This document shows positions 23,495 to 33,792 of a stretch of DNA of 64,000 nt, one piece after another. Every line of letters starts with the position of its first letter. Position 1 is the stretch's first letter. Origin of the DNA: Chiridota heheva (taxonomy: Eukaryota; Echinodermata; Holothuroidea; Apodida; Chiridotidae); contig JAIGNY010001179.1 in NCBI GenBank assembly GCA_020152595.1, positions 496,501 to 560,500 of the forward strand, given 5' to 3'. The translations under genes and the position numbers were made by a program. The notes beneath the pieces are model-generated. The model was not told the DNA's origin. It saw only the letters and a list, made by a program, of their open reading frames with translations, and did not search any database.

Positions 23495-24992
23495 AGCTGT
23501 AGTAAGATATAGTCATTATTCTGTTAAACTCTTTAAAAGCAAAACTTCATTTTAGGAGAAAGTGAACCCTTGCATGGCCTTATCTAAAACCAAATTGTGG
23601 AAGCTGAAAAAAAGATTTTTTTTTATTTTTTAAAAGAAACAAAATCGTATGTCTTTCACTGATAATTAAGCTTTTATTGATAACATTGCAAATTTGCTGT
23701 TCAAGTTCGTTTATAATTTGCCAATGTCTGAGCTGTATTTATCTTGTCTGAAATTTTCAAGTAGTTTTTTTAGCCCATTATTAGAATGTAATAGACAAAA
23801 TGAAGAGCACTCGTAGGAGTCATTATTGAATTATTCTATTCACGAAAGCTCGCTCGTTTGATTTTTTGGCCACCGTAAGCTTCTGCACTAACTAAGAATT
23901 AATAAAAAAGATGCAGCCCAGAGCTATTTTTGATAATCGAAAAAAGTAACCTTATTCCCGCGTTCAATTACTCTAGAATTTCATTTGATTGATCTTAGGC
24001 GGGTGACAGGAAACACTTTGAGGGGCAGCCTGTCGGATTTTTTTTATTCATTCTGCGGAGAAATGATGACATTAATCTTGAGCATACCGTAGTTTAAACT
24101 ATACAGTTATGGCATTATCAGAATGGGTTACGGAACAATCTGAAGTGTCAAGCTTATAATGTATATGCATTATTCAGGAGGAGCTATTCTGCTCCCTTGA
24201 GGCATCTAAAGCTATCACTTTATCTGCATGAATGAAAACAGTATTTCACTTTTTAATTATTCAGATTAATATGCAACTTATTCCCAGAAAGGTTTTATTC
24301 TCCAGTACATGTGTTTTGTCTGTACTCTAGCATGGGGTTACTTGGTGTTATTAATTAGATATCATTTACATAAAAGTGAATATTGCACATATATATTCAA
24401 ATTATTCAAATGAACTACAGGCTGCTGGCCTTTGTCACAAAGTACAACACATTAATATAGTGCACAGTGGTAGGTTAACACAAATATCATACACAAAATT
24501 GAAGCAAAAACATGAAAATGATAACAAAAACAATTTCTCAATATGGTTTTCACAATGTTTCTTAGTCGGGCATAGAACTCTGTTTGTCTACTTTAATACC
24601 ATGCAAAATAAATAAAGAAACAGAAATACAGAATTAATAAGGTTTTCAGAGTCTGATGACAAAAACGTTGGATATACTGTATATAGATATTGTTGGATAT
24701 ATGGTGTTGTAAAAGTACATTATGTGCAGTATTTTACACTCAAATATTTTCCATCTTAAGCTTGAAATATTCAAGAAATTGTTATGTGAAACATTAATAA
24801 AAACAGAGGAATAATCTTTCCTGTGATGTGTACAGGTTTGTTAAGACTTTGTTTTATTCACCCTTTCCTCGTACACACTTGTTAGTAAAATGTGAACATA
24901 ATACTATCGTTTAATGTGTATGCTGCAAACAGCTGCACTAATAGGGGCACTGTGTGCTTTGTGCTATGGAGACTTACTTTCAGAAGTATTAT
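23495..24992. other. No gene seen
   Basis: AT-rich non-coding DNA. The 79-residue open frame at 24376-24615 has no features I recognise. Confidence 0.45.
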
Positions 24993-25720
24993 TTGTTTTA
25001 TTAGCCTCCATCTACTGTGCTAAAGCAAAGGCTATCCTCCTAGCTCTAAACTTTGCAGAACTCTCCTTCTGCCTCTGCTTCGTCTTCTTCTCTGACTCAA
25101 AATCAGTTCTTACTGGCATCCTCACCATGCACTGGTCTAATCCATTCTTCTTACAAATCCTAACAACTCCATGCTCTCTCTTCCTTAGGGAAGAAAATAT
25201 TTTTTTCTGGATCCACAGCCACTTCGGCATCCCCGGCAATAAGAGGGCCGACAGAGCCACCAACATTGCTCTGTTGAACCACATTTCACCTATCCATATT
25301 CCGCATTCTGACTTCCGCTTCACCATTTCTAGCTACTGTATGTACATGCACCTCGGGGAGACCTGGCAGGACTTCTGGAATCTTGAGACCAGTAACAAAC
25401 TTCACACTCTCAATCCCAAAGTAGGGACCAACCCTCCTTTGCACAGTCGCAATCGTAGGGAGGACGTTGTTGTCACCCGCATCTGCCTCAGTCACTCCTT
25501 TCTCACCCACTCCTTCCTCCTTTCTGGCTCTCCTACACTTGTCTGCCCTACTTGCAACACTGATCTTTCGATTAATCATATCCTCCTAACCTGTCTCTTA
25601 ATCTGGAACTCCAGATTTCTTCTCTCCTACTCCACTTCCATTTCTAATCTCTTCAAGAACAACCCCTCCTCCGACATCATCACCTTCCTCTGCAATTGTA
25701 ACTTATTCCACCTGATCTAA
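24993..25720 (+). pseudogene. I-group LINE, RNase H and C-terminal zinc-knuckle
   Basis: An uninterrupted frame of about 240 codons. It starts inside an RNase H domain (AKAKAILLALNFAE, FFSDSKSVLTGI, WIHSHFGIPGNKRADRA) and continues to TRICLSHSFLTHS and the C-X2-C-X7-H-X4-C knuckle (CPTCNTDLSINHILLTC near 25549-25599), ending LCNCNLFHLI and a stop at 25718-25720. These domains follow the reverse transcriptase in I-group non-LTR elements. The RT and endonuclease are missing (5' truncated), and the first acidic RNase H position appears as Lys (AKAKA where AEAKA is usual). Lack of stops suggests a fairly young copy. The upstream part of the frame (24914-24990) is unrelated flank. Confidence 0.88.
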
Positions 25721-25742
25721 CCCTTACCCACCAAACCCCTAG

Positions 25743-26162
25743 CTTTGCTGTTTTACAGGGGCAGCCCGCCCTGCCTCTCTGTGGGCCAGCCCTGCCCCCT
25801 GGGGATTCGTGGTCCGTCCTGCCCCCCTGGGGTCCGCCCTGCCCTTAATGAGAATTTGAAGAAAAAAAAAAAAAGATTTATTTTTATTTTATAAACTTAA
25901 TAATCTTAAATAACCTCATAAATGAATACCTTATAGGATACAGAACACAGAATGATAGCATAGTAAGCAATTGTCCTGTTTGGCTCATGAATGGTCCTTA
26001 TCAATCAAAATAGTTTCATTCTGAGGTATGATTATAGCTAAAATCCCAGACCTTCTCCATGATATTTAGTCTTAAGAGGGCCCAGGACGCCATGCCGAAA
26101 AGACGCAGTGCTTCGCGCACGCATTATTGTACCCTTCAACAAGTCCAGCACCGTGCCAGGGG
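25743..26162 (+). mobile_element. Dispersed repeat F inserted in the LINE 3' region
   Basis: First a GC-rich block of 'gccctgcccccctggggtcc'-like repeats (25755-25848) and an A-run, then at about 25917-26160 a segment shared with 51465-51690: 'ggatacagaacacag', 'gtaagcaattgtcctgtttg', 'gaggtatgattatagctaaa', 'cagtgcttcgcgcacgcatt' and 'aacaagtccagcacc'. LINE 3' text resumes after it. A third, inverted piece is at 49205-49333. Class unknown. Confidence 0.65.
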
Positions 26163-26312
26163 TCTGTCCACACTCCCTTTTTATCCTACCATTCTATTCC
26201 TCCCCTTTTCTTACCTCTTTTATTATTCATAGTGTCCTTACTGTCCTCTTGCACCTTAGGATTTTTAATACCCTCTTGGCACATTTGACTGTTAAACCGT
26301 TAAACATCAACA
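26163..26312 (+). mobile_element. 3' tail of the LINE at 24993
   Basis: 'ctttttatcctaccattcta' to 'ccctcttggcacatttgact' and 'accgttaaacatcaacaaac' followed by an AAC-rich tail. It matches the tail at 17175-17380 and completes the LINE interrupted by repeat F. Confidence 0.75.
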
Positions 26313-27756
26313 AACAACAACAATTAGTGTTATCCCCCCTCCCACCCCCTGTCGAAAGAATGGCTGAGGGTTTAAAGAAATGTGTTTTGCTTTCATTCAT
26401 AGTTTTAATTATATTTTCTTCCTTGAAATTCACTTGAAAGTTTTTAGAAATATAATTGGGATTTTGTTTATAGTCTGAAAATTAATTTTCAAACTTTTGT
26501 ATGGTTCAGTACCTGTGATAAGATCTCTTCATGAGATACAAGCATACAAGCTTTGTTCTCCCAGTTTAGCAGATGGAAAGTGATTTACAATATCTACTGT
26601 TAATGGTCTGCAGTGATTTATAACTTTGTGGGTAGGCTATTGATCATTTGCGACTTCTATTATACACGGTTTCAAATGAAGTACGCTACACATTACTGTA
26701 ACATTTAAAGGTGGACGTTAAATGGTGAAATATATCTATCTTATAAGACAAAACACGAGGGGAATGATATGATTTCAGAGAAAATATTGTACTTAAAGTT
26801 AAGGATATACTGAATTTTTAAGCTTTTGAAATTTTAAAGACAAATGGTCAAGTATGTTCATTTTACGTGTCAATGAAAGAACTCAATTTGGTAAAGAAGA
26901 TATTTTTGAATGTTAAGAAAAAAAAAATTGTATTAAAGAGATACAGTATGTCGCTTAAATTACGGGCAGGTTTTAAACTAGAAATAACGTAGCATCTTTT
27001 GTTTCACAGTTCTCAAAAATCTTTGAATTGTCCTTTCGAAACTTGGGGTTTAAAACAATGGGTAGGCAAGCAGATGAGCTGAAGATTTATCCAGTAATGT
27101 TGAGTTACTTACCATCTGAAGAAATTTTGAATAGATAGGAAAGTTTTGAAGATTTGAGAAACAGGTCTTGAGATGCTTGTGACAAATATATGAGAAGATG
27201 GATCAGATCATCAATAGAATTGTCTGAATTTTTTTGTACATTGTTAGAAGTGCTTTTGATACTGATAGCATTTTCACAAGCATAAAACAAGCTGAACATA
27301 TATACCCACACAGATTTATATGAGAAAGTTTTAAATTACAGAAGCCGGATTGTCGCCTTTTGGGTACCTCAAGTTGGAAAGTTCTTACGGGTGTTAAGGA
27401 ATAGATATTGTATGTATAGTTCTATTGCAAAGGTTCATGATCTGAATATATTATCTGAATTGTTTGCTCTTGGGAGAGGTATTCTGAATTGAACACTGTC
27501 TGATCGAAAATGTACATCTGCAGAGGTAATTCACTGGAGTGGTCATGTAATATTGTATCTGGTCGATAAGAATATGACTCCAGTCTCCTGGTTGTTGATA
27601 GAAAATTAAATATAAGATTTCATTGGGATTGACAAGTTTTGTATATTTGGCTGGGTGGTGGTTGAAAGAATGTAAGATGCAAACACAAATTTGACAAATT
27701 TATTACTCTTCAAGTTCAAGTACAGCACTTTTGATCAATTGTTTTTTTGAGCAGAT
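26313..27756. other. No gene seen
   Basis: AT-rich non-coding DNA with no recognised element. The 68-residue minus-strand open frame at 27105-27311 is unlike known proteins. Confidence 0.45.
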
Positions 27757-28866
27757 TGTTTCCACCCTTGGCGTCCCTCGCCCTCTTTCCTCCAACTGTA
27801 ACACAACAGTCCACCCCCACAATCCACCCCAACAATTCACCCCAACAATCCACCCCAACAATCCACCCCAACAATCCACCCCAACAGTCCACCCCAACAA
27901 TCCACCCCAACAATCCACCCCAACAATCCACCCCAACAATCCACCCCAACAGTCCACCCCAACAGTCCACCCCAACAATCCACCCCAACAATCCACCCCA
28001 ACAGTCCACCCCAACAATCCACCCCAACAGTCCACCCCAACAATCCACCCCAACAATCCACCCCAACAATCCACCCCAACAATCCACCCCAACAGTCCAC
28101 CCCAACAATCCACCCCAACAATCCACCCCAACAATCCACCCCAACAATCCACCCCAACAATCCACCCCAACAATCCACCCCAACAGTCCACCCCAACAGT
28201 CCACCCCAGCAGTCCACCCCAACAATCCACCCCAACAGTCCACCCCAACAGTCCACCCCAACAGTCCACCCCAACAGTCCACCCCAACAATCCACCCCAA
28301 CAATCCACCCCAACAATCCACCCCAACAATCCACCCCAACAATCCACCCCAACAGTCCACCCCAACAATCCACCCCAACAATCCACCCCAACAGTCCACC
28401 CCAACAATCCACCCCAACAATCCACCCCAACAATCCACCCCAACAATCCACCCCAACAGTCCACCCCAACAGTCCACCCCAGCAGTCCACCCCAACAGTT
28501 CACCCCAACAGTCCACCCCAACAGTCCACCCCAACAGTCCACCCCAACAGTCCACCCCAACAGTCCACCCCAACAGTCCACCCCAACAGTCCACCCCAAC
28601 AATCCACCCCAACAATCCACCCCAACAATCCACCCCAACAGTCCACCCCAACAGTCCACCCCAACAATCCACCTCAACAATTCACCCCAAACTCATGTTT
28701 TACCTCCAACACATGTCAATTGCATGTGACACATGACAACCCCACCACTCCCCCTCCCCCTTTAGCCACAGCTTCTTCAACTACCATGCATATCTTTACT
28801 ATTTCAACCAATTGTGGCCCAATTTGACCAATGCTGTGAAGGTGCCATTTAACCCCACTAACCAAC
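27757..28866 (+). pseudogene. I-group LINE 3' end swollen by a minisatellite
   Basis: It begins with a frame reading LGVPRPLSSNCNTTVHP, the degraded counterpart of the SGSPTLVCPTCNTDLSINH segment of the copy at 24993. It then runs straight into the 13-bp array (27807-28691), and ends with 'gctgtgaaggtgccatttaa' and 'ccccactaaccaacc', the counterpart of the 'ggtgccgttaaa' LINE terminus. Only the last few residues and the tail remain. Confidence 0.65.
27807..28691. repeat. 13-bp minisatellite, about 68 units
   Basis: Unit 'ccaccccaacaat' or 'ccaccccaacagt', with two common variants (A or G) and rare ones (cagcag, ttcacc). Because 13 is not a multiple of three and neither strand of the unit contains a stop, frames of 217-332 codons open on both strands (13-residue repeats such as NNPPQQSTPTIHP and WGGLLGWIVGVDC). 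None is a gene. Confidence 0.98.
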
Positions 28867-28912
28867 CATTAATTCCATTGCAACTGTCGCGATACTTCTT
28901 TTAACTGGCGCA

Positions 28913-28970
28913 TTTAATCAAGAAGGTACCACTTAAGACTTTCTAAAGTGGTACCTCCTTTTGATTTAAT
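28913..28970. other. Hairpin with two paired blocks
   Basis: 'tttaatcaa' pairs with 'ttgatttaa', and 'aggtaccactt' with 'aagtggtacct', around a loop of about ten bases with a small asymmetric bulge. It is 58 nt long, directly after the LINE tail. It could be a tiny foldback element or a pre-miRNA-like hairpin; nothing here separates these. Confidence 0.6.
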
Positions 28971-30276
28971 GATGAACGCATCAGATTAGCCTACGTTGTC
29001 TACGCAAGCTAGTGGAAGGAGTATTGATTTTTGCAGTCGGAGATCATTCCAGTCACCACCACTTCCTCTTTCTTCCATTAACTTCAAGAATCTTCTCAGA
29101 GAAGATTGAGATCTTTGGGTGGAAAATGACAAAAATAGGATTGGAAAAAAATACAGAAACCTTGTTGTACTGTACAGTGTGTTTGATATGCATGTGAGCT
29201 CCAGTGCATGTACATGGATTTTATCAATACGGTTGTTTCATTGTAATATTTCAAGGGTCAAAATTTACTTTTTTTGCCACTGTTTCTCAAATAATACTAC
29301 TGGATAAGATTTCACTGTTCTAACTTTTTTTGCCGATATAAGGACAAATTTCTTTCTTCAAAGTTGGCTTAATTTGCAACTACTTGATTGCTTAATATGT
29401 GCCAATATGTATGTCAGTATTTGCATGTACAGTACATGGTGTAGCGTCCAGTTGCATACAGTCGTACATGTTCAAGCAGCCTTGCACATGTACATGCATT
29501 CATGATAGATTGCGCTGACACTTCAATCAAGGTGGGATATGATTTTTCTTATCCAGGACCTGATTTTATATCATATTTGAAACTGGAAGTACTGGGAATT
29601 GCATCTCTTTCTGCTGAATGCCATATTTATTTGTAGATAAACAGTCACTTTCCTTGTAAACAATATTTGTATACATACTGAAATAAGGAGTCAGCACAAT
29701 GTGTGTTGTTACATAGTCTGGGCAATCAATTGTCAATGTAAATCTTAAAAAACGTCTTTCAATTATTGAAGCTTTTCTGTTAGTTATAGAATGTGTAGCT
29801 TTCGGGCCATTATCTGTTACATTATATGTGTGACCAGCCAGAGAATGGCCCAAATGGATCCCTGGGATCCACTGGGGCCATTCTCTGTTACGTTATGTGT
29901 GTAACCAGCCAGAGAATGACCCTTTAGTAGAATTAATTGAATATGTTTACAGTTCAATATTCTGAAAGCCTTATTGTATTTACAGTACAGTTTTTGATAA
30001 TTTTTCCTGATGTTTAACCCTTGTGGGAATTGAATTGAGTGAAAATGCGGATCCATTCCCCAGGCATGCTCTGATTTAGAGTTATATTTGGGTGAACTTG
30101 AAGGGTAGAACTTACTTAGCTGGAAAAAATAAACAGTTCTCTTATTTGTAAATGCAGGAAAATTGGGAAATCGAGGGAAGGAAAAAAAAAAACTTTGTGG
30201 GAAGAGTTTTGACACCTTTATTCAGAACCATGAGAAGTTGTATAATTAATTCCAGCTCAGAGAACTCATTTCCAGA
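28971..30276. other. No gene seen; an internal near-repeat
   Basis: Non-coding. A diverged direct repeat, 'cattatctgttacattatat' with 'gtgtgaccagccagagaatg' at about 29810-29848 and 'cattctctgttacgttatgt' with 'gtgtaaccagccagagaatg' at about 29879-29918, flanks 'atggatccctgggatccact'. Confidence 0.5.
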
Positions 30277-30885
30277 TAGTGCTGTCACGACATGGCTCTA
30301 TTACGTATCAATTATCCTAGAGAAAAATATCACAATATATTGTATATCGTGATACTTTTCAAGAAAACTGACTCACGACACAAATTGTTAATATCACTAA
30401 AGTTATATGATTATGGAGTTACAATTTACTCCATGATATGATGAACGCAAGAAGAAATGATTTGCAGATCTAGCAGACGACACAATCATGTGACTATTAC
30501 GTTCGTCACGCATCCGCACGTGTTTGGTAATTCAGCCAACGTGACCGTGAATCATTGAAGTGAGAGCCTGAGTGGCACATTCTGAACCAATTTTTTGTTC
30601 TCTTGCCAACTTACATCTGCGCGTGCCGGTGTGTGGTGACAGAGCGCGATTTTTAATTGGCTGTTTTTATGTTTCATGATTATTTCGCACGTTTGTAATG
30701 GCGTAAACTTGACTTTTAGATTTAGTATCATAACGTTAGAATTGTAATGTACGAAGTAATCTGGCCTAGTTGCACGAACATTTCTTAGTTGAATATTAGT
30801 TTTTGGTATCGCGATATGTCGCGAGAGGCATATTTCATGTCGTGGGACGAGTTATCGCGATAATCGATATGTAATGACAGCACTA
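30277..30885. mobile_element. hAT-like MITE, family 2 (TAGTGCTGTCA ends)
   Basis: 609 bp with perfect 11-base ends TAGTGCTGTCA / TGACAGCACTA and inner text rich in 'atatcgtgata'/'tatcgcgata'. I see no clear 8-base target duplication, so the superfamily is tentative. Relatives: 49730-50028 and the right border of the 18-bp minisatellite at 54253-55055. Confidence 0.7.
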
Positions 30886-31637
30886 GACATGGTCCAACCG
30901 ATGGTTACCATGATTCAAAGCTTTCTGTAATTGTCAGATACCAAAAATATAAAGGAGTCATGGCTCAAAATTTGACAGAATCGACCCTTTAGGGTAACAG
31001 TTGTTTACATGTCAAGGTTTGTTGCTGTTTAGGGTTTACACTTGAAAGTGTTAAAATGTGTTTGATGGTTAGTAAATGAAATACAGTATGTACACTTACA
31101 AAACATTTACCAAAAGACATGTATCCTGTACTTGCAGAGAATAATAATTGTACTTTTTTTGAACTGGATTTCAATCACAAATTAAGGAGCAAAAATTATG
31201 TTGATAACCAAATACAGATGTTCAGAGACAATGTCTTTAATCATTTTTTCATAAGTGATTTTTTTACTTTATACCTACTGTAAGGTTAAGGTGGATTAAA
31301 TGAAGTTTGGGTAAGAAGTTATTCATACAATTTCGCATCATTGACCATGTTCAACGGATTGGACGAGCGGCCATTTATCGTGTAAGAGGATAAGCCAAAG
31401 GTGTTAAACCTACATCAATTTTTTTTTTACAGTATTGACTGTCTATGAAGCAGTGTATTTGCGTGTGTGTATTTCATAATTGGTCTTTAAAAAGATAAGG
31501 TGACATTTTGCACAACATATATTCCTTTCAAATAAATCGATGCAAATTTATATGCCATTGAGGTCGTGCTAATGACATTAAAAAGTAGAAAGAGATTGAT
31601 AAATTTATCGATTCTTTTGATGTATCATATTGCTATT
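30886..31637. other. No gene seen
   Basis: Non-coding DNA upstream of the micro-exon, with no recognised repeat. Confidence 0.45.
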
Positions 31638-31685
31638 AAAAAGCCCCTTTCATGAAGCTCACAAGCATGAAAGGGAGAGGCTTTT
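31638..31685. other. Hairpin 145 bases upstream of the micro-exon
   Basis: 'aaaagcc' and 'cctttcatg' pair with 'catgaaagg' and 'ggctttt' around the loop 'aagctcacaag', with a 4-base bulge on the right arm. If transcribed as part of intron 1 it would fold shortly before the branch-point and polypyrimidine region of exon 2. Confidence 0.6.
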
Positions 31686-31830
31686 ACGAAAGTGTCAGCG
31701 CAAGCTTGTGCATTAACCGTATGATCAATATTCTGAGTGAAATCTTTTCTTCCTTTTCACAATTAGCACTTCCTTATTAAGTTACACATTCTATTCATAC
31801 TTCTTTCCATTTTTTGTTCTCCCTATTCAG

Positions 31831-31867
31831 ACTTACTGCGACAGAAATTAATGGATCAGGAACAAAG
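31831..31867 (+). CDS. PTBP: Putative coding micro-exon 2 of the PTB-like gene (37 nt)
   Basis: Preceded by a long pyrimidine tract and acceptor ('ccattttttgttctccctattcag', of which the last 17 bases are strongest) and followed by AAAG|gtacag. One base completes the Gly codon begun in exon 1, then L-T-A-T-E-I-N-G-S-G-T-K, ending on a codon boundary. As recalled, the vertebrate PTBP1 equivalent is 31 nt with the same phases and the same G-T-K end; this one is two codons longer. The next exon would be expected to begin R-G-S-D-E; I could not find it in the remaining 32 kb. An alternative reading from an internal ATG (31851) is possible but has a poor start context. Confidence 0.52.
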
Positions 31868-32684
31868 GTACAGTAATTTTCCGATATCTTTCATAAAAGA
31901 TTTGCACTTTTTTACATATTTGTGGCTCTTGATGGTAATTATTGATATTGAAGTCACCACTCCTCCATTAATACTCCTAGTTGCATATTAACAACAGTCT
32001 CAAGTGGGGCAGTCCCGATATGGGTAAATTAGATATGTACTATTACAGACAAAATATTGTGATATATTACCATATCGTGATATATTACCATATCACCCCA
32101 TCGCGATATCCAAGTTAGAAGAATACGTATTGCGAAATTGGTCACAAATATGGGATTTTCAGTGCTTAGCTCCTGCATGTTTAATGTTTCTTAATTTTTT
32201 TGTAATGGAGGGTTGAGATAGGTAGATAATTTATATGGGTGGTACCTGACACATACATGTAAGAAGTTAATGTTACATGTAGCTTGCCAGGTACGCATTG
32301 AAATAAATTAATGCTCTCTAATTTCTTTCGTCACTGGGACTTAAAAGGTCGGGAAATGTCTGACAATTTTGTCATGTTGATTGGGACATTAGCTGTCATG
32401 ATCGGAGACCTTTTGTGTTTTTATCTCTGGAAATTAGAATTGTATAAATTGTACTTGAAATATTTTTCTTTTTTTGTGCAATGTTTTACTTGAACTGTAC
32501 TGTGTCCAACAAGAATGCATCTCTTAATTGTGGAATATTATACTTTCCTCAAATTGTCTTGTGAATCAGATTAAAGTTTTCTTCTGTTTTGTCTGTATGT
32601 GTGTTTGAGATAGTAACATGTATTACAGCTACACTAGTAGTATATAGTTTACATACTGAGGAAATAGTTTATTTACTGAGGAAA
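31868..32684. other. No gene seen
   Basis: AT-rich. A short near-duplication 'tgatatattaccatatc' occurs twice at about 32070-32096. No coding or element boundary recognised. Confidence 0.45.
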
Positions 32685-32692
32685 TGCCTGAT

Positions 32693-33784
32693 TAGGCTTG
32701 GAAAAATCACTTGCCGACTCCCCATGTGCAAATATTTTTTTTTTGTGGGGAGTAAAAATATTATACTGTGTTTCTCGCCACACTTAATAGAGCCATGGCG
32801 AGTGAAAATCTTGCTTTGATAAATTGTTTTATTTCGCGTGAAACACTTACAATGCTGTCATGTGTTTTTTCTTTACTAAAAAATGCCTCGACACACACAA
32901 AAACAAGTAATATTTCCATTAAAATCCAAAACATGAATCAATATTTGCCGATAGCCATCAACTTTAATTGGCCAAAACACCATCTATTGTGTGTAGCCAT
33001 ATACATTGTTTGCATCCGGTGAACGGCATGGTATGAAGGCAATGGACGCACCTGGGGAAATGTGCAAGATCTTGTTGTTTTCAGTAAGTTACCGTGTGAC
33101 CCAGTAACACAGATAAATCTGATTGGCTCACGTAGTTTGCAGGATATGCATTAGAGTTAATATGGGTGGGAACGCTATATCCTTCTGAGTAATGTCTTTG
33201 CTTGATGGAAATGGAAAGTTTTAGACTCGCTATCTCTATCGCTATTTTATTTCTTTAAGTGGGTGGAGCTTCAGAGCTCTTCTTATTTATGCATAGAATA
33301 CTGTACTTTTCAAACTATATTCCTGAAACAAATTCACTGAGTTGCCACTGATATCAGACCAGTATGTACTACATACAGTACAGATATGCACACAGTATGT
33401 ATATATATGGGGCGAAGCGGCGACAGGCATTGAGGGGCCCACTTGTTTCTGCCAGTAGGTCTGAAATTAAAGTTAAAAAAATACAAGTAAATTTGTGCAT
33501 ATTGATTAAATTATTATTTTTTTTTTTAAGCCACCTACTTTATTTTATTGTGCGCTTGTGTAGTCTTGCTAAGTTTTTTGCGTACGTACAGTCATGAAGT
33601 CAGGCCCAGAAAAATGGCAATACAGAGGTATGCTAGATGCGCGAAAATTGTCAAATTTCAGTTGGAAGTGTTGGCGAGTAGTTGAAAATACTTGGCGAGT
33701 GGAAATACTGGTTTCATTGAATTTACTCGCCAAGCTGTATAAGAGGCTGGTGAGTGACTTTTTGTTGGTATTTTTTCAAGCCTG
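32693..33784. mobile_element. hAT-like non-autonomous element, family 3
   Basis: 1092 bp. Left end 'taggcttggaaaaatcactt'; the right end reverse-complements to 'caggcttgaaaaaatacc'. Flanks tgcctgat (32685-32692) and tgccagat (33785-33792) match at 7 of 8, as expected for hAT. 'Ctcgcca' and 'ggcgag' words recur near both ends as subterminal motifs. No transposase visible. Confidence 0.78.
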
Positions 33785-33792
33785 TGCCAGAT

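Larger units (their letters stand above)
12269..31830 (+). other. Putative intron 1 (19.6 kb)
   Basis: Runs from the gtaagt donor at 12269 to the acceptor 'ttgttctccctattcag' ending at 31830. It is filled with mobile elements: hAT-type elements, four sense-oriented I-group LINE 3' ends, and foldback MITEs. The first 2 kb are rich in GGCCTA words and otherwise free of recognised elements. Depends on the gene model being right. Confidence 0.45.

Noticed and set aside
27807-28691. Possible CRISPR-like array
   Set aside because: Units are contiguous 13-mers with no unique spacers, in eukaryote-type DNA.
27703-28736. Open frames of 217-332 codons on both strands
   Set aside because: They are the frames of a 13-bp tandem repeat with no stop in any reading; composition and symmetry show no protein is encoded.
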